This document shows, piece by piece, positions 25,173 through 35,108 of a stretch of DNA of 64,000 nt (positions are counted from its first letter, which is position 1; each line of letters begins with the position of its first letter). The stretch covers positions 1,364,001 through 1,428,000 of the forward strand of contig CAVTRO010000007.1 of assembly GCA_963737145.1 (NCBI GenBank), read 5' to 3'. The DNA is from AP-15 sp963737145. Its GTDB lineage: Bacteria; Pseudomonadota; Alphaproteobacteria; ATCC43930; CGMCC-115725. Below the pieces are notes generated by a model. That model did no database searches and was not told the origin of the DNA. It saw nothing but the letters and a program-made list of their open reading frames with translations. The position numbers and the translations under genes were made by a program.

Positions 25173-27348
25173 TCAGGCAAGGCCGATGGCGGTGATCGCC
25201 ATATCAATGAGCTTGATGCCGATGAACGGCACGATGATGCCGCCGAGGCCGTAGATCAGCAGGTTGCGGCGCAAGAGGGCCGCCGCGCCCGCCGGGCGGT
25301 AAGTCACGCCGCGCAGGCTCAGCGGGATCAGCGCGATGATGATCAGCGCATTGAAAATGATCGCGGAAAGGATCGCGCTCTCCGGCGTCTGCAAATGCAT
25401 CACATTGAGGACGCCGAGCTGCGGGTAGAACGCGACAAAAATCGCCGGGATGATCGCGAAGTACTTCGCGACGTCGTTGGCGATCGAGAACGTGGTGAGC
25501 GCGCCGCGGGTCATCAGGAGCTGTTTGCCGATCGCGACAATCTCGATGAGCTTGGTTGGGTCGCTGTCGAGGTCGACCATATTGCCGGCTTCACGCGCCG
25601 CCATCGTGCCGGTGTTCATCGCCACGCCGACATCGGCCTGAGCGAGCGCCGGCGCATCATTGGTGCCGTCGCCGCACATCGCGACGAGCTTGCCCTTGGC
25701 CTGTTCTTCGCGGATCAGCTCGAGCTTGTTCTCGGGTGTCGCTTGGGCCAAGAAATCGTCGACCCCGGATTCGGCCGCGATTGCCGCCGCGGTCAGCGGG
25801 TTGTCGCCAGTGATCATCACGGTGCGGATGCCCATTTGGCGCAACTCGGCGAAACGGTCGCGGATCCCGCCTTTCACGATGTCCTTGAGGTGGATCACCC
25901 CCAACAGCCGGTTGTCTTTGGCGACCGCGAGCGGGGTTCCGCCCTCCCTAGAGATGCGCTCCCCGATCGCAATCGTCTGGCGCACCGCATCGGAGATCGG
26001 CGCGGCGCGCAAAGCCGCTTGCGCTCCGCCGGCAGCGCTGCGCCACACCGGGCCGGTGCTGCCGCCCTCGGCGAACTCGATGATCGAGTCCACCGCCCCC
26101 TTACGGATCGAAACCCCCTCGGAATCGATGCCGCTCATCCGGGTCTGGGCCGAAAACGGCACGAATTTCACATTCAGCGGCGACATTTCGCGCGCACGGA
26201 GCCCGTATTTCTCCTTGGCCAGCACGACGATCGACCTCCCCTCGGGAGTTCTCATCGGACAGCGAGGCGAGCTGCGCCGCGTCGGCAAGCTCTCTTTCCT
26301 CGACACCGGGAAGCGTGATGAATTCGGTTGCCTGACGGTTGCCGAGCGTAATCGTGCCGGTCTTGTCGAGCAGCAAGGCGTCGACATCGCCCGCGGCCTC
26401 GATGGCACGGCCGGACATCGCGAGCACATTGAAGCGTACGAGGCGGTCCATCCCGGCGATGCCGATCGCCGACAGGAGAGCGCCGATCGTCGTCGGGATC
26501 AGGGTAACGAAGAGCGCGATGAGGACGACGAGCGACACCGCTCCTCCTGCATAGGACGCGAAGCTCGGGATCGTGACCGTGGCGAAGACGAAGATCAGCG
26601 TCATGCCGGCGAGCAGGATATTGAGCGCGATCTCATTGGGCGTCTTCTGCCGCACCGCCCCCTCGACGAGCGCGATCATGCGGTCGAGGAAGGTCGAACC
26701 CTGCGCCGCGGTGATCCGGACCCTGAGACAGTCGGATGTCACGCGCGTGCCGCCGGTCACGGCCGAGCGGTCGCCGCCGCTCTCGCGGATTACGGGGGCC
26801 GATTCGCCGGTGATTGCCGACTCGTCTACGGAAGCGACGCCTTCGATGACCTCGCCATCGCTCGGAATCAGGTCTCCGATCTCGACGAGCACGAGGTCGC
26901 CGGACTTGAGCGCGGTCGCATCAACCAGCTCGAAGTTGCGCGAATTGGCCGCCTGCAGCCGCTTCGCCTTCGTCTCGGTCCGCGTCCGGCGCAATGTATC
27001 GGCTTGCGCCTTGCCGCGCCCCTCCGCGACCGCTTCGGCGAAATTGGCGAACAGGACGGTGAACCATAGCCACAGCGTGATCTGCCCCGAAAACGCGGCG
27101 TTTGTCCCAATCACAGTCCCGTTGCCGACAATCAGGTCACGCAAGAAGAAAATCGTCGTCAGCGCCGCGACCAGCTCGACGCAGAACATCACCGGGTTCT
27201 TGACCAGGGTGCGCGGATCGAGCTTGCGAAACGAGGCCCCGATCGCCGGCACGATCAGCGAGCGGTCAAAGATCGACAGCGGCCGGAGCTGGCGTTTGTA
27301 GAGGCCGGCCTCCGGCGAGCCGATCATCAGGGGGGAGATGTCAGTCAT
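25173..27348 (-). pseudogene. kdpB: K+-transporting ATPase subunit B, single frameshift
   Basis: KdpB is the P-type ATPase subunit of the potassium pump. The first frame, from ATG 27348, carries the actuator motif TGES and the phosphorylation site LLDKTGTITLGN. At the words SLSDE near 26250 an extra base (TT on the plus strand at 26249-26250) shifts the frame. The remainder (TPEGRSIVVLAKEKYG, MITGDNPLTAAAIA, CGDGTNDAPALAQADVG, the last membrane helices) continues in the next frame to 25173. All catalytic motifs are present, so only this one base separates the gene from an intact 680-residue protein. It may be a true mutation or a sequencing error. Confidence 0.85.
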
Positions 27349-27373
27349 GGGTCATCCTCAGGAATGCCGCTGG

Positions 27374-29110
27374 TCACGGGGCCGGATAGAGCTTGCCCTG
27401 GTTCATCGCGACCTGTTCGGTTACCGGCCCGAGTGCGAGGGCAGGAAAGAAGGTAAGTCCGCCGATGATCAGCACGACGCCGACGAGAAGACCGACAAAC
27501 AATGGCCGGTTGGTCGGGAAGGTCCCGGCTGAGGGAGCGAGAAGTTTCTTCTGTGCCAGCGATCCTGCGACGGCCAGCAGCGGGATGACCATGATGAACC
27601 TCCCGATCAGCATCGCAAACCCGATCGTCGTGTTGTAGAAGAGCGTGTTGGCCGAGAGTCCGGCAAAGGCGCTGCCGTTGTTCCCGGTGCCTTCGGTGTA
27701 GGCGTAGAGGATCTCGCTGAAGCCGTGCGGCCCGGTATTGGCGATGCCGGCGAGGCCCGCCGGTAAGACCGTCGCGAGCGCAGTCCAGCCGAGGATCGAC
27801 AATGGGAGGCTGAGGAGCGCGAGGATGGTCATCTTGACCTCCTTGGCCTCGAGCTTTTTGCCGAGATATTCGGGCGTGCGACCCACCATCAGCCCGGCGA
27901 CAAACATCGCGACGATGGCGAACGCGAGCATGCCGTAGAGGCCCGACCCGACGCCGCCGAAGATCACCTCGCCAAGCTGCATGTTGATCAGCGGGACCAT
28001 GCCGCCGATCGGCAGGTAACTATCATGCATCGAATTGACCGCGCCGCACGAGGTGTCGGTCGTTACGGTGGCCCACAAAGCCGAAAGCGCTGGGCCGAAC
28101 CGCACCTCTTTCCCCTCCATGTTGCCGCCTGCCTGCAGCGGGCCCGGCGCCGCTTCTACACTGAAGGCTGCGACGGCAGGATTGCCGTGCGACTCCGACC
28201 AATAAGCAGTCGTAACGCCAGCGAGGAACAGGATTCCCATAGCGGCGAAGATTGCCCAGCCTTGACGCTCGTCTTTGACCATCCGGCCCAGGACATTGGT
28301 GAGCCCAGCGCCGATCGCGAAGATCGAAACCAGCTCGATCAAATTGCTGAGCGGCGTCGGGTTCTCGTAGGGATGCGACGAGTTGGCGTTAAAGAACCCG
28401 CCCCCGTTCGTGCCTAGCTCTTTAATGGCTTCCTGCGAGGCGACCGGACCTTGCGCGATGACCTGCTTGGCGCCCTCGACCGTCGTCGCGTCGACATAGG
28501 CTGCCAAGTTCTGAGGCACACCCTGCCACATCAGCGCGAGCGCCATCACGATCGAGATCGGCAGCAGGACATAGAGCGTGCCGCGCGTCAGATCGACCCA
28601 GAAATTCCCGATCGTCTTGGCCTCGCGTCGCGTGAAACCCCGAATGAGCGCCAATGCCAACGCAATACCGGTCGCCGCCGAAACGAAGTTGTGCACCGTC
28701 AGCCCGGCCATCTGCACGAGGTAGCTCATTGTGGTTTCTGGCACATAGGACTGCCAGTTCGTGTTGCTCACAAAGCTGACCGAGGTATTGAAGGCGCTGC
28801 TCGGTTCGACTCCCGTCTGGCCCTGCGGGTTGAACGGCAGATACCACTGCAGCCGCTGCAAAGCGTACAAGCTCAGAAAGCCCACAACGCTGAAAAACAG
28901 CACCGCGACCCCATAAGTCAGCCAGTGCTGTTCCTCTTTTTCGTCGACGCCGCAGCACCAATAGACTGCGCGTTCGACCGGCCGCAGAACCGGGCTCAAG
29001 AAGGTCCGCTCGCCCTCGAAAACGCGCGTCATGTACCCGCCGAGGGGGCGCGAGATGAGGATCACAATCGCGCCGAACAGCGCGATCTGGAGCCATCCGC
29101 TGATTGTCAT
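27374..29110 (-). CDS. kdpA: K+-transporting ATPase subunit A
   Basis: A 578-aa KdpA, the potassium-selective channel-like subunit of KdpFABC. It starts MTISGWLQIALFGAIVIL and shows the selectivity-filter repeats typical of the family: SVSFVSNTNWQSY, LGTNGGGFFNANSSHP, TDTSCGAVNSMHD and GTGNNGSAFAG. About ten membrane segments are spread over the whole length and the protein is complete. It lies 25 bp upstream of kdpB and 9 bp after kdpF in the operon. Confidence 0.97.
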   Translation of the reverse strand: MTISGWLQIALFGAIVILISRPLGGYMTRVFEGERTFLSPVLRPVERAVYWCCGVDEKEEQHWLTYGVAVLFFSVVGFLSLYALQRLQWYLPFNPQGQTGVEPSSAFNTSVSFVSNTNWQSYVPETTMSYLVQMAGLTVHNFVSAATGIALALALIRGFTRREAKTIGNFWVDLTRGTLYVLLPISIVMALALMWQGVPQNLAAYVDATTVEGAKQVIAQGPVASQEAIKELGTNGGGFFNANSSHPYENPTPLSNLIELVSIFAIGAGLTNVLGRMVKDERQGWAIFAAMGILFLAGVTTAYWSESHGNPAVAAFSVEAAPGPLQAGGNMEGKEVRFGPALSALWATVTTDTSCGAVNSMHDSYLPIGGMVPLINMQLGEVIFGGVGSGLYGMLAFAIVAMFVAGLMVGRTPEYLGKKLEAKEVKMTILALLSLPLSILGWTALATVLPAGLAGIANTGPHGFSEILYAYTEGTGNNGSAFAGLSANTLFYNTTIGFAMLIGRFIMVIPLLAVAGSLAQKKLLAPSAGTFPTNRPLFVGLLVGVVLIIGGLTFFPALALGPVTEQVAMNQGKLYPAP

Positions 29111-29119
29111 CGGAAACTC

Positions 29120-29209
29120 CTAGAACCGCTCGGGGTTGATCAGCGCGTAGACGAGATAGACCATGATGACGATGCTCACGATCGAGCCGAGGCCGTAGTC
29201 GAACAGCAT
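29120..29209 (-). CDS. kdpF: K+-transporting ATPase subunit F
   Basis: A 29-aa single-helix peptide, MLFDYGLGSIVSIVIMVYLV followed by YALINPERF, an unmistakable KdpF with the NPERF end. It stabilises the Kdp complex. It lies just before kdpA in the usual F-A-B-C order. Confidence 0.92.
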   Translation of the reverse strand: MLFDYGLGSIVSIVIMVYLVYALINPERF

Positions 29210-29216
29210 GGCTGTC

Positions 29217-29300
29217 TCACATTCTTTCGCAGGCGAGCCCATAGAGGATGGAGGCCGCGAAAAAACCGCCGCCGATTGCGATCATCACGAAATCGAGCAT
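29217..29300 (-). CDS. 27-aa membrane peptide upstream of kdpF
   Basis: The frame MLDFVMIAIGGGFFAASILY followed by GLACERM is a single hydrophobic helix with a short charged tail, ending 7 bp before kdpF. Similar short peptides precede kdpF in other proteobacteria. It is probably the first gene of the operon; role unknown. Confidence 0.65.
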   Translation of the reverse strand: MLDFVMIAIGGGFFAASILYGLACERM

Positions 29301-29748
29301 GTGATTACCTCAGCAGGTGTCTTGCAGACCCTGGAACATTTCCCCTCCCCGCTTTGCTGTGAACGGCGAGCCGGGCGACTTTGAAGCAGATTAAATCGAC
29401 GCCCCCTTCACCCAACCAGAATAGCCAATACCCGCGCGTTGCCCCGCTCCGATGCGCCCGCTCTCCGGGCCCGGCTCGGGTTGCACAGATCAAGTGCACT
29501 TTCCACTATTAGGATTCGAGAGGCATTGACGTTTTGGCCTATAAAAGGGCCATAAAGATTCCCGGCTTTGGCCCGGGATGCGCTGCGCGGGTGACGATGC
29601 AGGCGACCGCCTCCTTTAAGATCACGGTTTGCCGCATTGCGGATATACCGGCATCGTCTTGCGCACCAGCCGGGGCTCGCCGCGCTTATGATTACGAATG
29701 AGCGACAGCGAGAGGTCGAGGCGAGTCTGGAAAGCCTTTTTCCGCCGC
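29301..29748. other. kdp upstream region, no gene seen
   Basis: About 450 bp between the kdp operon and the small gene at 29749. It should hold the kdp promoter and leader. I see no convincing open frame and no clear KdpE-type site. Confidence 0.5.
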
Positions 29749-30093
29749 CTAAGCGCATACCAGCTCCCGATAACGCAGATCCGGTATCGCCTCGGGTGCC
29801 GCCTCGAGCCAGCAGACGAACAGCTTGTCGCGGCGGCCGATCATCAGCGCGGCAAGGTAATCGTGGCGCCCGTCATAGACGACGAAACGTTCATCCTCCC
29901 AATGGCCGACGATGGGCGGCCACGGGGCGCACTCGCCGAGGTTCATTAGACGCCGATATTTCTTTTCTACCGCTTCCGGGTTCATCGGCAGCCGAAAACT
30001 GAGCCGGCACAGGTCGATATCCACCCAAGCAGTCCGCACAACCTGGTTCGGCTGCACGCAAATCGAGCGATCTTCGGCAACTATGACGGCCAT
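29749..30093 (-). CDS. ParB-like small hypothetical protein
   Basis: A 114-aa protein from ATG 30093, chosen because an AAGGGG box precedes it; an in-frame ATG at 30120 is less well supported. The centre reads PPIVGHWEDERFVVYDGRHD followed by YLAALMIGRRDKLFVCWLE. This matches the ParB/Srx-like fold, in which a D-G-R-H-R-like turn precedes a helix, as in stand-alone ParB-domain proteins of plasmids and islands. The sequence does not tell whether it binds nucleotide or DNA. Confidence 0.6.
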   Translation of the reverse strand: MAVIVAEDRSICVQPNQVVRTAWVDIDLCRLSFRLPMNPEAVEKKYRRLMNLGECAPWPPIVGHWEDERFVVYDGRHDYLAALMIGRRDKLFVCWLEAAPEAIPDLRYRELVCA

Positions 30094-30318
30094 TGTCGGA
30101 ACCCCTTTGCTTATCTCCACCGACAGGGCGGATCAAATATCGCGAGGAACGTGCTCTCGTTCCACGAATAAGGGAGCCTACCGGGTCCGTTCGTTAGATA
30201 GAGAAACAGCGAATCCAGGTATGTCTCTCGCTTTCGGTGTCCCAGCGGCGCAACAGACCATAGAGTACGCTTCAGATCGAACCGCTCGGCTTTCTGGGTT
30301 CAGTGGTCTCCGACGCAA

Positions 30319-32829
30319 ATGCTCGACATCGCCTTTGTACTGATCGTCATTACCGCTCTGCTGGTCGTTGTCGGTCTGTGCCAGCCGCTGGCGGCTTATT
30401 TGAAGCTGCCGCCGCCTGTGCTGCTTGGCGTGGTTGGCCTGGCCCTGGGAGGGTTTCCTGCCCTGGTGACGCATCTGGGCTGGTCCCGCGAAACAGACGC
30501 ATTTTCCGAAGTCTTCGTCAACTTCCCGGTCAGCTCCGGCACCTTTATCTATGTCTTTCTCCCCCTGCTCGTCTTCGAGGCCGGGATCGCCACCGACGTC
30601 AGGCGCATGCTGGAAGATGCGGCGCCGATCCTGCTGCTCGCGATCGTTGCCACGTTGATTTCCACCGCGGTCGTCGGTTTGGCACTTTGGCCGCTTGCCC
30701 GGGTCTCGCTGGTCGTCTGCCTGCTGCTCGGCACTGTGGTGTCGACCACCGACCCCGCCGCCGTCATCGCCATCTTTCGTGACATCGGCGCACCGGCGCG
30801 CTTGACCCGCCTGGTCGAAGGCGAGGCTCTCCTCAACGATGCGGCCGCGATTGCGCTGTTCGCGGTCTTGCTCGGAATGATCGGAACCGCTCGTGAGCTG
30901 CAAATAGGTTCCGGGCTGAAAGAGTTCTTCATCTCGTTTGTCGGCGGCGGCCTGTTCGGAATGCTCGCAGGCCGGGCGCTGCTCTCGGTCATTCCATGGG
31001 TGCGCGACGACCGTCTCGCGGAAGCGACTTTGACTCTGGCGCTCGCCTACGGCGTTTTTATCGTCGCCGAGCGCCTGCTTCACGTATCGGGCGTCGTCGC
31101 CGTGCTGGCCTCGGCTCTAATGATTAGCGCGCTCGGCCGTTCTCGCATCGCGCCCTACAATTGGTCGTTCCTGACCGACCTCTGGGACCAGATCGCGTTT
31201 TGGGCCCGCTCCTTGATCTTTATCCTCGCCTCGATCCTTGTTCCAAGGCTGCTCGGCGATATCGAACCCTATTACTTGCTGCTGCTCGCGGTACTGATAG
31301 CAGCGGCATTCGCGGCTCGCATCCTTGTGCTGTTCGTGCTCATGCCACTGCTCGAGGTCCTCAAGCTCACCCAGCCGATCAGTTCCGCCTATAAATATGC
31401 GATCACCTGGGGCGGATTGCGCGGTGCGTTGACTTTGGTGCTGGCGCTCGGAGTGACCGAAAACGCAGCCCTCGATAACCACGCTCAGCGGTTCGTGACG
31501 GTGCTCGCAACCGGCTTCGTGCTGTTCACGCTTTTCATCAACGGCACGACATTACGCCTGGTCATCGCCGTGCTCGGGCTGCACCGCCTTTCGCCGCGCA
31601 ACCTGGTCCTGCGCGACCGGATTCTCGCAGTTGCTTATGCGGATGTGGCCGATTCTGTGCGGCAGATGGGGCAATACCACGGTCTTGCTCCAAAATCGGT
31701 CGAGCAGGTCATCGAACCATATCAAAGCTGGATCACCGCCGCGGACGCCCGAGACGAAGCCGAGCGGCTGCCCGAGCGGGAGCAGCTGGCGATCGCGCTG
31801 GTTGCTCTGGGCAACCAGGAGCGGGTGCTTGTCCTTGAAACCCGCGCCGACCAGGTCGCGTCGCAGGCGACCGTTCAGGTGTTGTTGCGGAATGCGGATG
31901 CGCTGGTCGAAGGCGCACGTTCCGAAGGCCGTCTCGGATACCAGAGAGCTGCGGAACGGGCGCTTTCGTTTCCGCCGGCATTCCGCATCGCCTATTTCCT
32001 TTACCGGCATTTCGGAATTCAGCGGTTTCTTGCCGATCGGCTGGCTGGCCGTGTCGAACTGCTGCTGGTAACGCGGCTGCTGGTCGAGCGGCTGGTCAGT
32101 TTCAACGATGAGCGCCTGGGCGCAGTTTTCAGTAAACGTTTAACCGAGATCACCAGGGAAATTATCGAGCATCGCCGCGAACAAGTGGGCGACGCCTGGG
32201 ATGTGCTTCGCCGGCAATACCCCGACTACGTGGCGGCTCTGGAAGAGAGATTCCTGCGGCAATCGGCGCTGCGGCGAGAGATGGGCCGCTACCAGGCCTT
32301 GTACGAGGAAGGATTAATCCCGCAGGAGCTCTACGACGATTTGAAACGGGGAGTATCGGGTAGTCGGGCCGAGCCGCGGCCGCGCTTCGAGATCGGCCTG
32401 GACGCGCATCGCCTGATCGAGAGGCTGGATATCCTCTCGGCCCTCGACGAGCGTCAGTTGGAACGTGTGGCCAACCTGCTGCGGCCACGCTTTACGGTGC
32501 CGAACGAGCGCATCATCCGCCGGGGGGACCGGGGGGACGCCGTGTTCTTTATTGCATCCGGCGCCGTCGAGGTGAGATTGCCGGGGCGCCGCGTGCGGCT
32601 CGGCAGCGGCGAGTTCTTCGGCGAAATGGCTCCGCTGTCGGGCCGGCCGCGTCAGGCCGATGTGGTGGCTCTGACCTATTGCCGCCTGCTCGTTCTGCGA
32701 CAAGCCGATTTTGGGCGGTTCCTCGCAGCAAATCCGGAGGCGAAAGCCGAGATCAACCGCATCGTCGAGGCGCGTCTTTCGGTGAACCAGGAGGACCGAG
32801 ATCGCGCTGCCGAATCCATGTCACACTAG
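30319..32829 (+). CDS. CPA1 Na+/H+ antiporter with cyclic-nucleotide-binding domain
   Basis: An 836-aa membrane protein. Residues 1-420 form a CPA1 exchanger with about twelve membrane segments. The key sites are TTDPAAV (Asp145) and EGEALLNDAAA (Asn173-Asp174), plus TWGGLRGALTLVLALGV before the last helices. A long helical cytoplasmic region (about 430-680) follows. The tail (about 700-815) is a cyclic-nucleotide-binding domain, with IIRRGDRGDAVFFIASGAVEV and SGEFFGEMAPLSGRPRQADV, including the FGExxLLxxxxRxA-type phosphate cassette. It probably exchanges Na+ (or K+) for H+ under cAMP or cGMP control. It is the intact exchanger of the window, unlike the broken one at 1860. Confidence 0.9.
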   Translation: MLDIAFVLIVITALLVVVGLCQPLAAYLKLPPPVLLGVVGLALGGFPALVTHLGWSRETDAFSEVFVNFPVSSGTFIYVFLPLLVFEAGIATDVRRMLEDAAPILLLAIVATLISTAVVGLALWPLARVSLVVCLLLGTVVSTTDPAAVIAIFRDIGAPARLTRLVEGEALLNDAAAIALFAVLLGMIGTARELQIGSGLKEFFISFVGGGLFGMLAGRALLSVIPWVRDDRLAEATLTLALAYGVFIVAERLLHVSGVVAVLASALMISALGRSRIAPYNWSFLTDLWDQIAFWARSLIFILASILVPRLLGDIEPYYLLLLAVLIAAAFAARILVLFVLMPLLEVLKLTQPISSAYKYAITWGGLRGALTLVLALGVTENAALDNHAQRFVTVLATGFVLFTLFINGTTLRLVIAVLGLHRLSPRNLVLRDRILAVAYADVADSVRQMGQYHGLAPKSVEQVIEPYQSWITAADARDEAERLPEREQLAIALVALGNQERVLVLETRADQVASQATVQVLLRNADALVEGARSEGRLGYQRAAERALSFPPAFRIAYFLYRHFGIQRFLADRLAGRVELLLVTRLLVERLVSFNDERLGAVFSKRLTEITREIIEHRREQVGDAWDVLRRQYPDYVAALEERFLRQSALRREMGRYQALYEEGLIPQELYDDLKRGVSGSRAEPRPRFEIGLDAHRLIERLDILSALDERQLERVANLLRPRFTVPNERIIRRGDRGDAVFFIASGAVEVRLPGRRVRLGSGEFFGEMAPLSGRPRQADVVALTYCRLLVLRQADFGRFLAANPEAKAEINRIVEARLSVNQEDRDRAAESMSH

Positions 32830-33131
32830 CCGAGGGTTCGCGGGACTGGCTGCAGACCTCGATCGCCGCGGCCCTCTGAGCCAAGCCGTCAGGCCGCCCC
32901 ATAGCGCTGTTCTGCCCGGATCCGGGCCTGCGACGCAGCGTTCAAGCGCCGTCAAGCGGGGAGCGAGGTTCCGAAACCATGCCGTGGCTAACGCGGCTCG
33001 GCGGCAGAAGTTCTTGGACGACGGCGCCCGGACCGAATAGGTGGATTCCAGCGTGGGATTTGGGGCTTTGCAAGCCGAGGGATAGCGGGCCTATTCTCGC
33101 GCCGAATTCTCACCGCGAGACGGAGGAAGCG
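32830..33131. other. intergenic, no gene seen
   Basis: Some 300 bp with a few open frames of poor quality. GGAGGAAG at 33122-33129 sets the start of the cupin gene. Confidence 0.45.
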
Positions 33132-33548
33132 ATGACGGTTGTGCGGGCAGGTGCACGGGCCACCAGGCGCGGCGCGGCGGAAAACTTCACAGGCGAGGTG
33201 TTTCAGGACGAGGTGCTCGTCGGTCAGGCGCCGTCGCGCATGCGGGCGACGGTCGTCTCGTTCACTCCGGGAGCGCGGACCGGCTGGCATTCACATCCGA
33301 TCGGCCAGACCCTCTATTGCCTCTCCGGTGTCGGCCGCATCTGCATCGGCAAAGGCTCGCGGCCGCAGGCGATCTATCCCGGCGACACGGTGATGATCCC
33401 GCCTGATACGATGCATTGGCACGGCACCGCGCCTGACCGGCTGTTCGCTCATCTGGCAATGTCGGAAAATGGCGAGCAGGGCCAGGGCACGACCTGGGCC
33501 GAGCACGTCAGCGACAGCGATTACAAGACGGACCCCGTCACCGCCTGA
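33132..33548 (+). CDS. cupin-domain protein
   Basis: A 138-aa single-cupin protein. Motif 1 is seen as PGARTGWHSHPIGQTLYCLSG (His-x-His and a downstream Gln/Tyr) and motif 2 as PGDTVMIPPDTMHWHGT with its His. These residues usually hold a metal ion. The fold matches small carboxymuconolactone-decarboxylase-associated or quercetinase-like cupins; the substrate is unknown. The start at ATG 33132 has an excellent ribosome-binding site. Longer upstream frames lack support. It is convergent with the CoA transferase. Confidence 0.85.
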   Translation: MTVVRAGARATRRGAAENFTGEVFQDEVLVGQAPSRMRATVVSFTPGARTGWHSHPIGQTLYCLSGVGRICIGKGSRPQAIYPGDTVMIPPDTMHWHGTAPDRLFAHLAMSENGEQGQGTTWAEHVSDSDYKTDPVTA

Positions 33549-33557
33549 CCGAGGCGT

Positions 33558-34703
33558 TCAACCGAGCTTGCCGGCGGCGCGCAACGCCGCGATCTCGGCC
33601 GGTTCGAGCCAGCCGGCGAGCGCGGCTTCGGCCTCGCCGCCGCGGCTCGCCGGCTGGGGCGCGATCGGCAGATCGGGTACCGTGCGGCTGAACCGCGGCG
33701 CCGGAGCCGGCTGCGCGATCCCGTCGATCTCGACATAGGTTCGGCGCGCCGCGTTGTGCGGGTGCCGCAGCGCCTCGTCGGTCGTCAGCACCGGCGCAAA
33801 GCAGGCGTCGGTGCCTTCAAGCAGATTGCACCATTCCGCGCGCGTGCGGGTCTTGAACAGCGCCGCCAGCCGGGCTTGCGCCTCAGGCCATTGTGTGCGG
33901 TCCATTTGCGGCGGCAACGTCGCCGGATCGATGTCGAGGCGCCGCAGCAGTTCGGCGTAGAACTTGCCCTCGATCGGGGCGATCGAGATCCAACGTCCGT
34001 CGGCGCATTCGTAGACATTATAGAAATGCGCGCCGGTATCGAGGTGGTTGGTGCCGCGTTCATGCGTCGCGAGCCGGGCGGCGACCATGCCGTGAAATGC
34101 CGTCATCAACGAGGCCGCGCCGTCGACCATCGCGGCATCCACGACCTGTCCCCGCCCCGAGCGCTGCGCCTCGAGAATGCCGCAGACGATCCCGAAAGCG
34201 AGATAAAGGGCGCCGCCGGCGAAATCACCGATCAGGTTCAAGGGCGGGGTCGGCGGCTGCCCGCGCTGCCCGAAAGCGTGCAGTGCGCCAACCAGCGAAA
34301 TGTAGTTGATGTCGTGCCCCGCCGCATGCGCCAGCGGCCCATCCTGCCCCCAGCCGGTCACGCGGCCGTAGACGAGACGCGGGTTGCGGGCGAGGCAATC
34401 ATCGGGGCCGACACCGAGCCGCTCGGTCACGCCGGGGCGGAACCCCTCGATCAGCGCGTCGGCGCGCTCAACAAGGCGCAACGCGAGCGCCTTCCCGCCT
34501 GGGCTCTTCAGGTCGAGCGCCAAGGCGCGGCGGCCGCGCAATAAAAGGTCATACCGCAGCTCGCGCATCAGCCCGAGGTCGCTCGGCTCCGGCCGGTCGA
34601 TCCGCAACACCGTCGCGCCCAGATCGGCGAGCAGCATCGCGCACATCGGCCCAGGCCCGATGCCAGTGAACTCCACGACCTTTATATCGGCAAGCGGTCC
34701 CAT
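33558..34703 (-). CDS. CaiB/BaiF-type CoA transferase
   Basis: A 381-aa protein of the family III CoA transferase / alpha-methylacyl-CoA racemase family. The N-terminus has MGPLADIKVVEFTGIGPGPM and LLADLGATVLRIDRPE, then LDLKSPGGKALALRLVERAD and the patch around VTGWGQDGPLAHAAGHDINY, where Gly/Asp residues line the active site. I choose ATG 34703; an in-frame longer start adds an unsupported Arg-rich tail. Sequence alone cannot decide between racemase and CoA transferase. GHDINYISLVGALH is the stretch most like racemases. Confidence 0.88.
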   Translation of the reverse strand: MGPLADIKVVEFTGIGPGPMCAMLLADLGATVLRIDRPEPSDLGLMRELRYDLLLRGRRALALDLKSPGGKALALRLVERADALIEGFRPGVTERLGVGPDDCLARNPRLVYGRVTGWGQDGPLAHAAGHDINYISLVGALHAFGQRGQPPTPPLNLIGDFAGGALYLAFGIVCGILEAQRSGRGQVVDAAMVDGAASLMTAFHGMVAARLATHERGTNHLDTGAHFYNVYECADGRWISIAPIEGKFYAELLRRLDIDPATLPPQMDRTQWPEAQARLAALFKTRTRAEWCNLLEGTDACFAPVLTTDEALRHPHNAARRTYVEIDGIAQPAPAPRFSRTVPDLPIAPQPASRGGEAEAALAGWLEPAEIAALRAAGKLG

Positions 34704-35080
34704 GATGCGCCTCCCGAATGAGGAGACAGCAACCTGCGTGGCGCGGCGCCGCCGGTCAAGCCGCTCGAAAAACAGCAGCAACCAAAAACTTATCGCGTCC
34801 TACCAAGCTTGGGCTCACCCTCTGACAGGCCGACGGAGAGCGCCGTGCTCGGAGCCTTCTCGCTTGCGATCGGGCTGATCAATGCAGGTCGTTTGACACC
34901 TTGACTGGAGCGGAGAGAACCAATCTTCCTATCGCCGTTCGATTTTATCGGAGTGAAGGGCGATGGTGCAGCTCGATCCTGAATCTGCGACGATCGCCCG
35001 ATTTGCGGACGATGGAGCAAGATTTCGACAACGTCGAGAGCACGCGCGCCCTCCTGCCAGAGGCTGGAGTGGTCTATCGA
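34704..35080. other. intergenic, no gene seen
   Basis: About 380 bp between the CoA transferase and the anti-sigma gene, which point in the same direction. No convincing frame. Confidence 0.45.
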
Positions 35081-35108
35081 AAAAGGCCGAGCGCTAGGTC
35101 AGCCTTTT
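35081..35108 (-). terminator. hairpin terminator after the anti-sigma gene
   Basis: The 7-bp stem AAAAGGC/GCCTTTT (35081-35087 and 35102-35108) has a 14-nt loop and overlaps the last codons of the leftward anti-sigma gene. Read leftward it ends in a run of T, so it fits a rho-independent terminator. Confidence 0.5.

Noticed and set aside
25395..27069. Long plus-strand frames of 307 and 469 codons over kdpB
   Set aside because: Antisense shadows of a GC-rich gene; kdpB motifs on the minus strand are unambiguous.
33756..34544. 262-codon plus-strand frame over the CoA transferase
   Set aside because: Antisense shadow; the minus-strand protein has clear family motifs.
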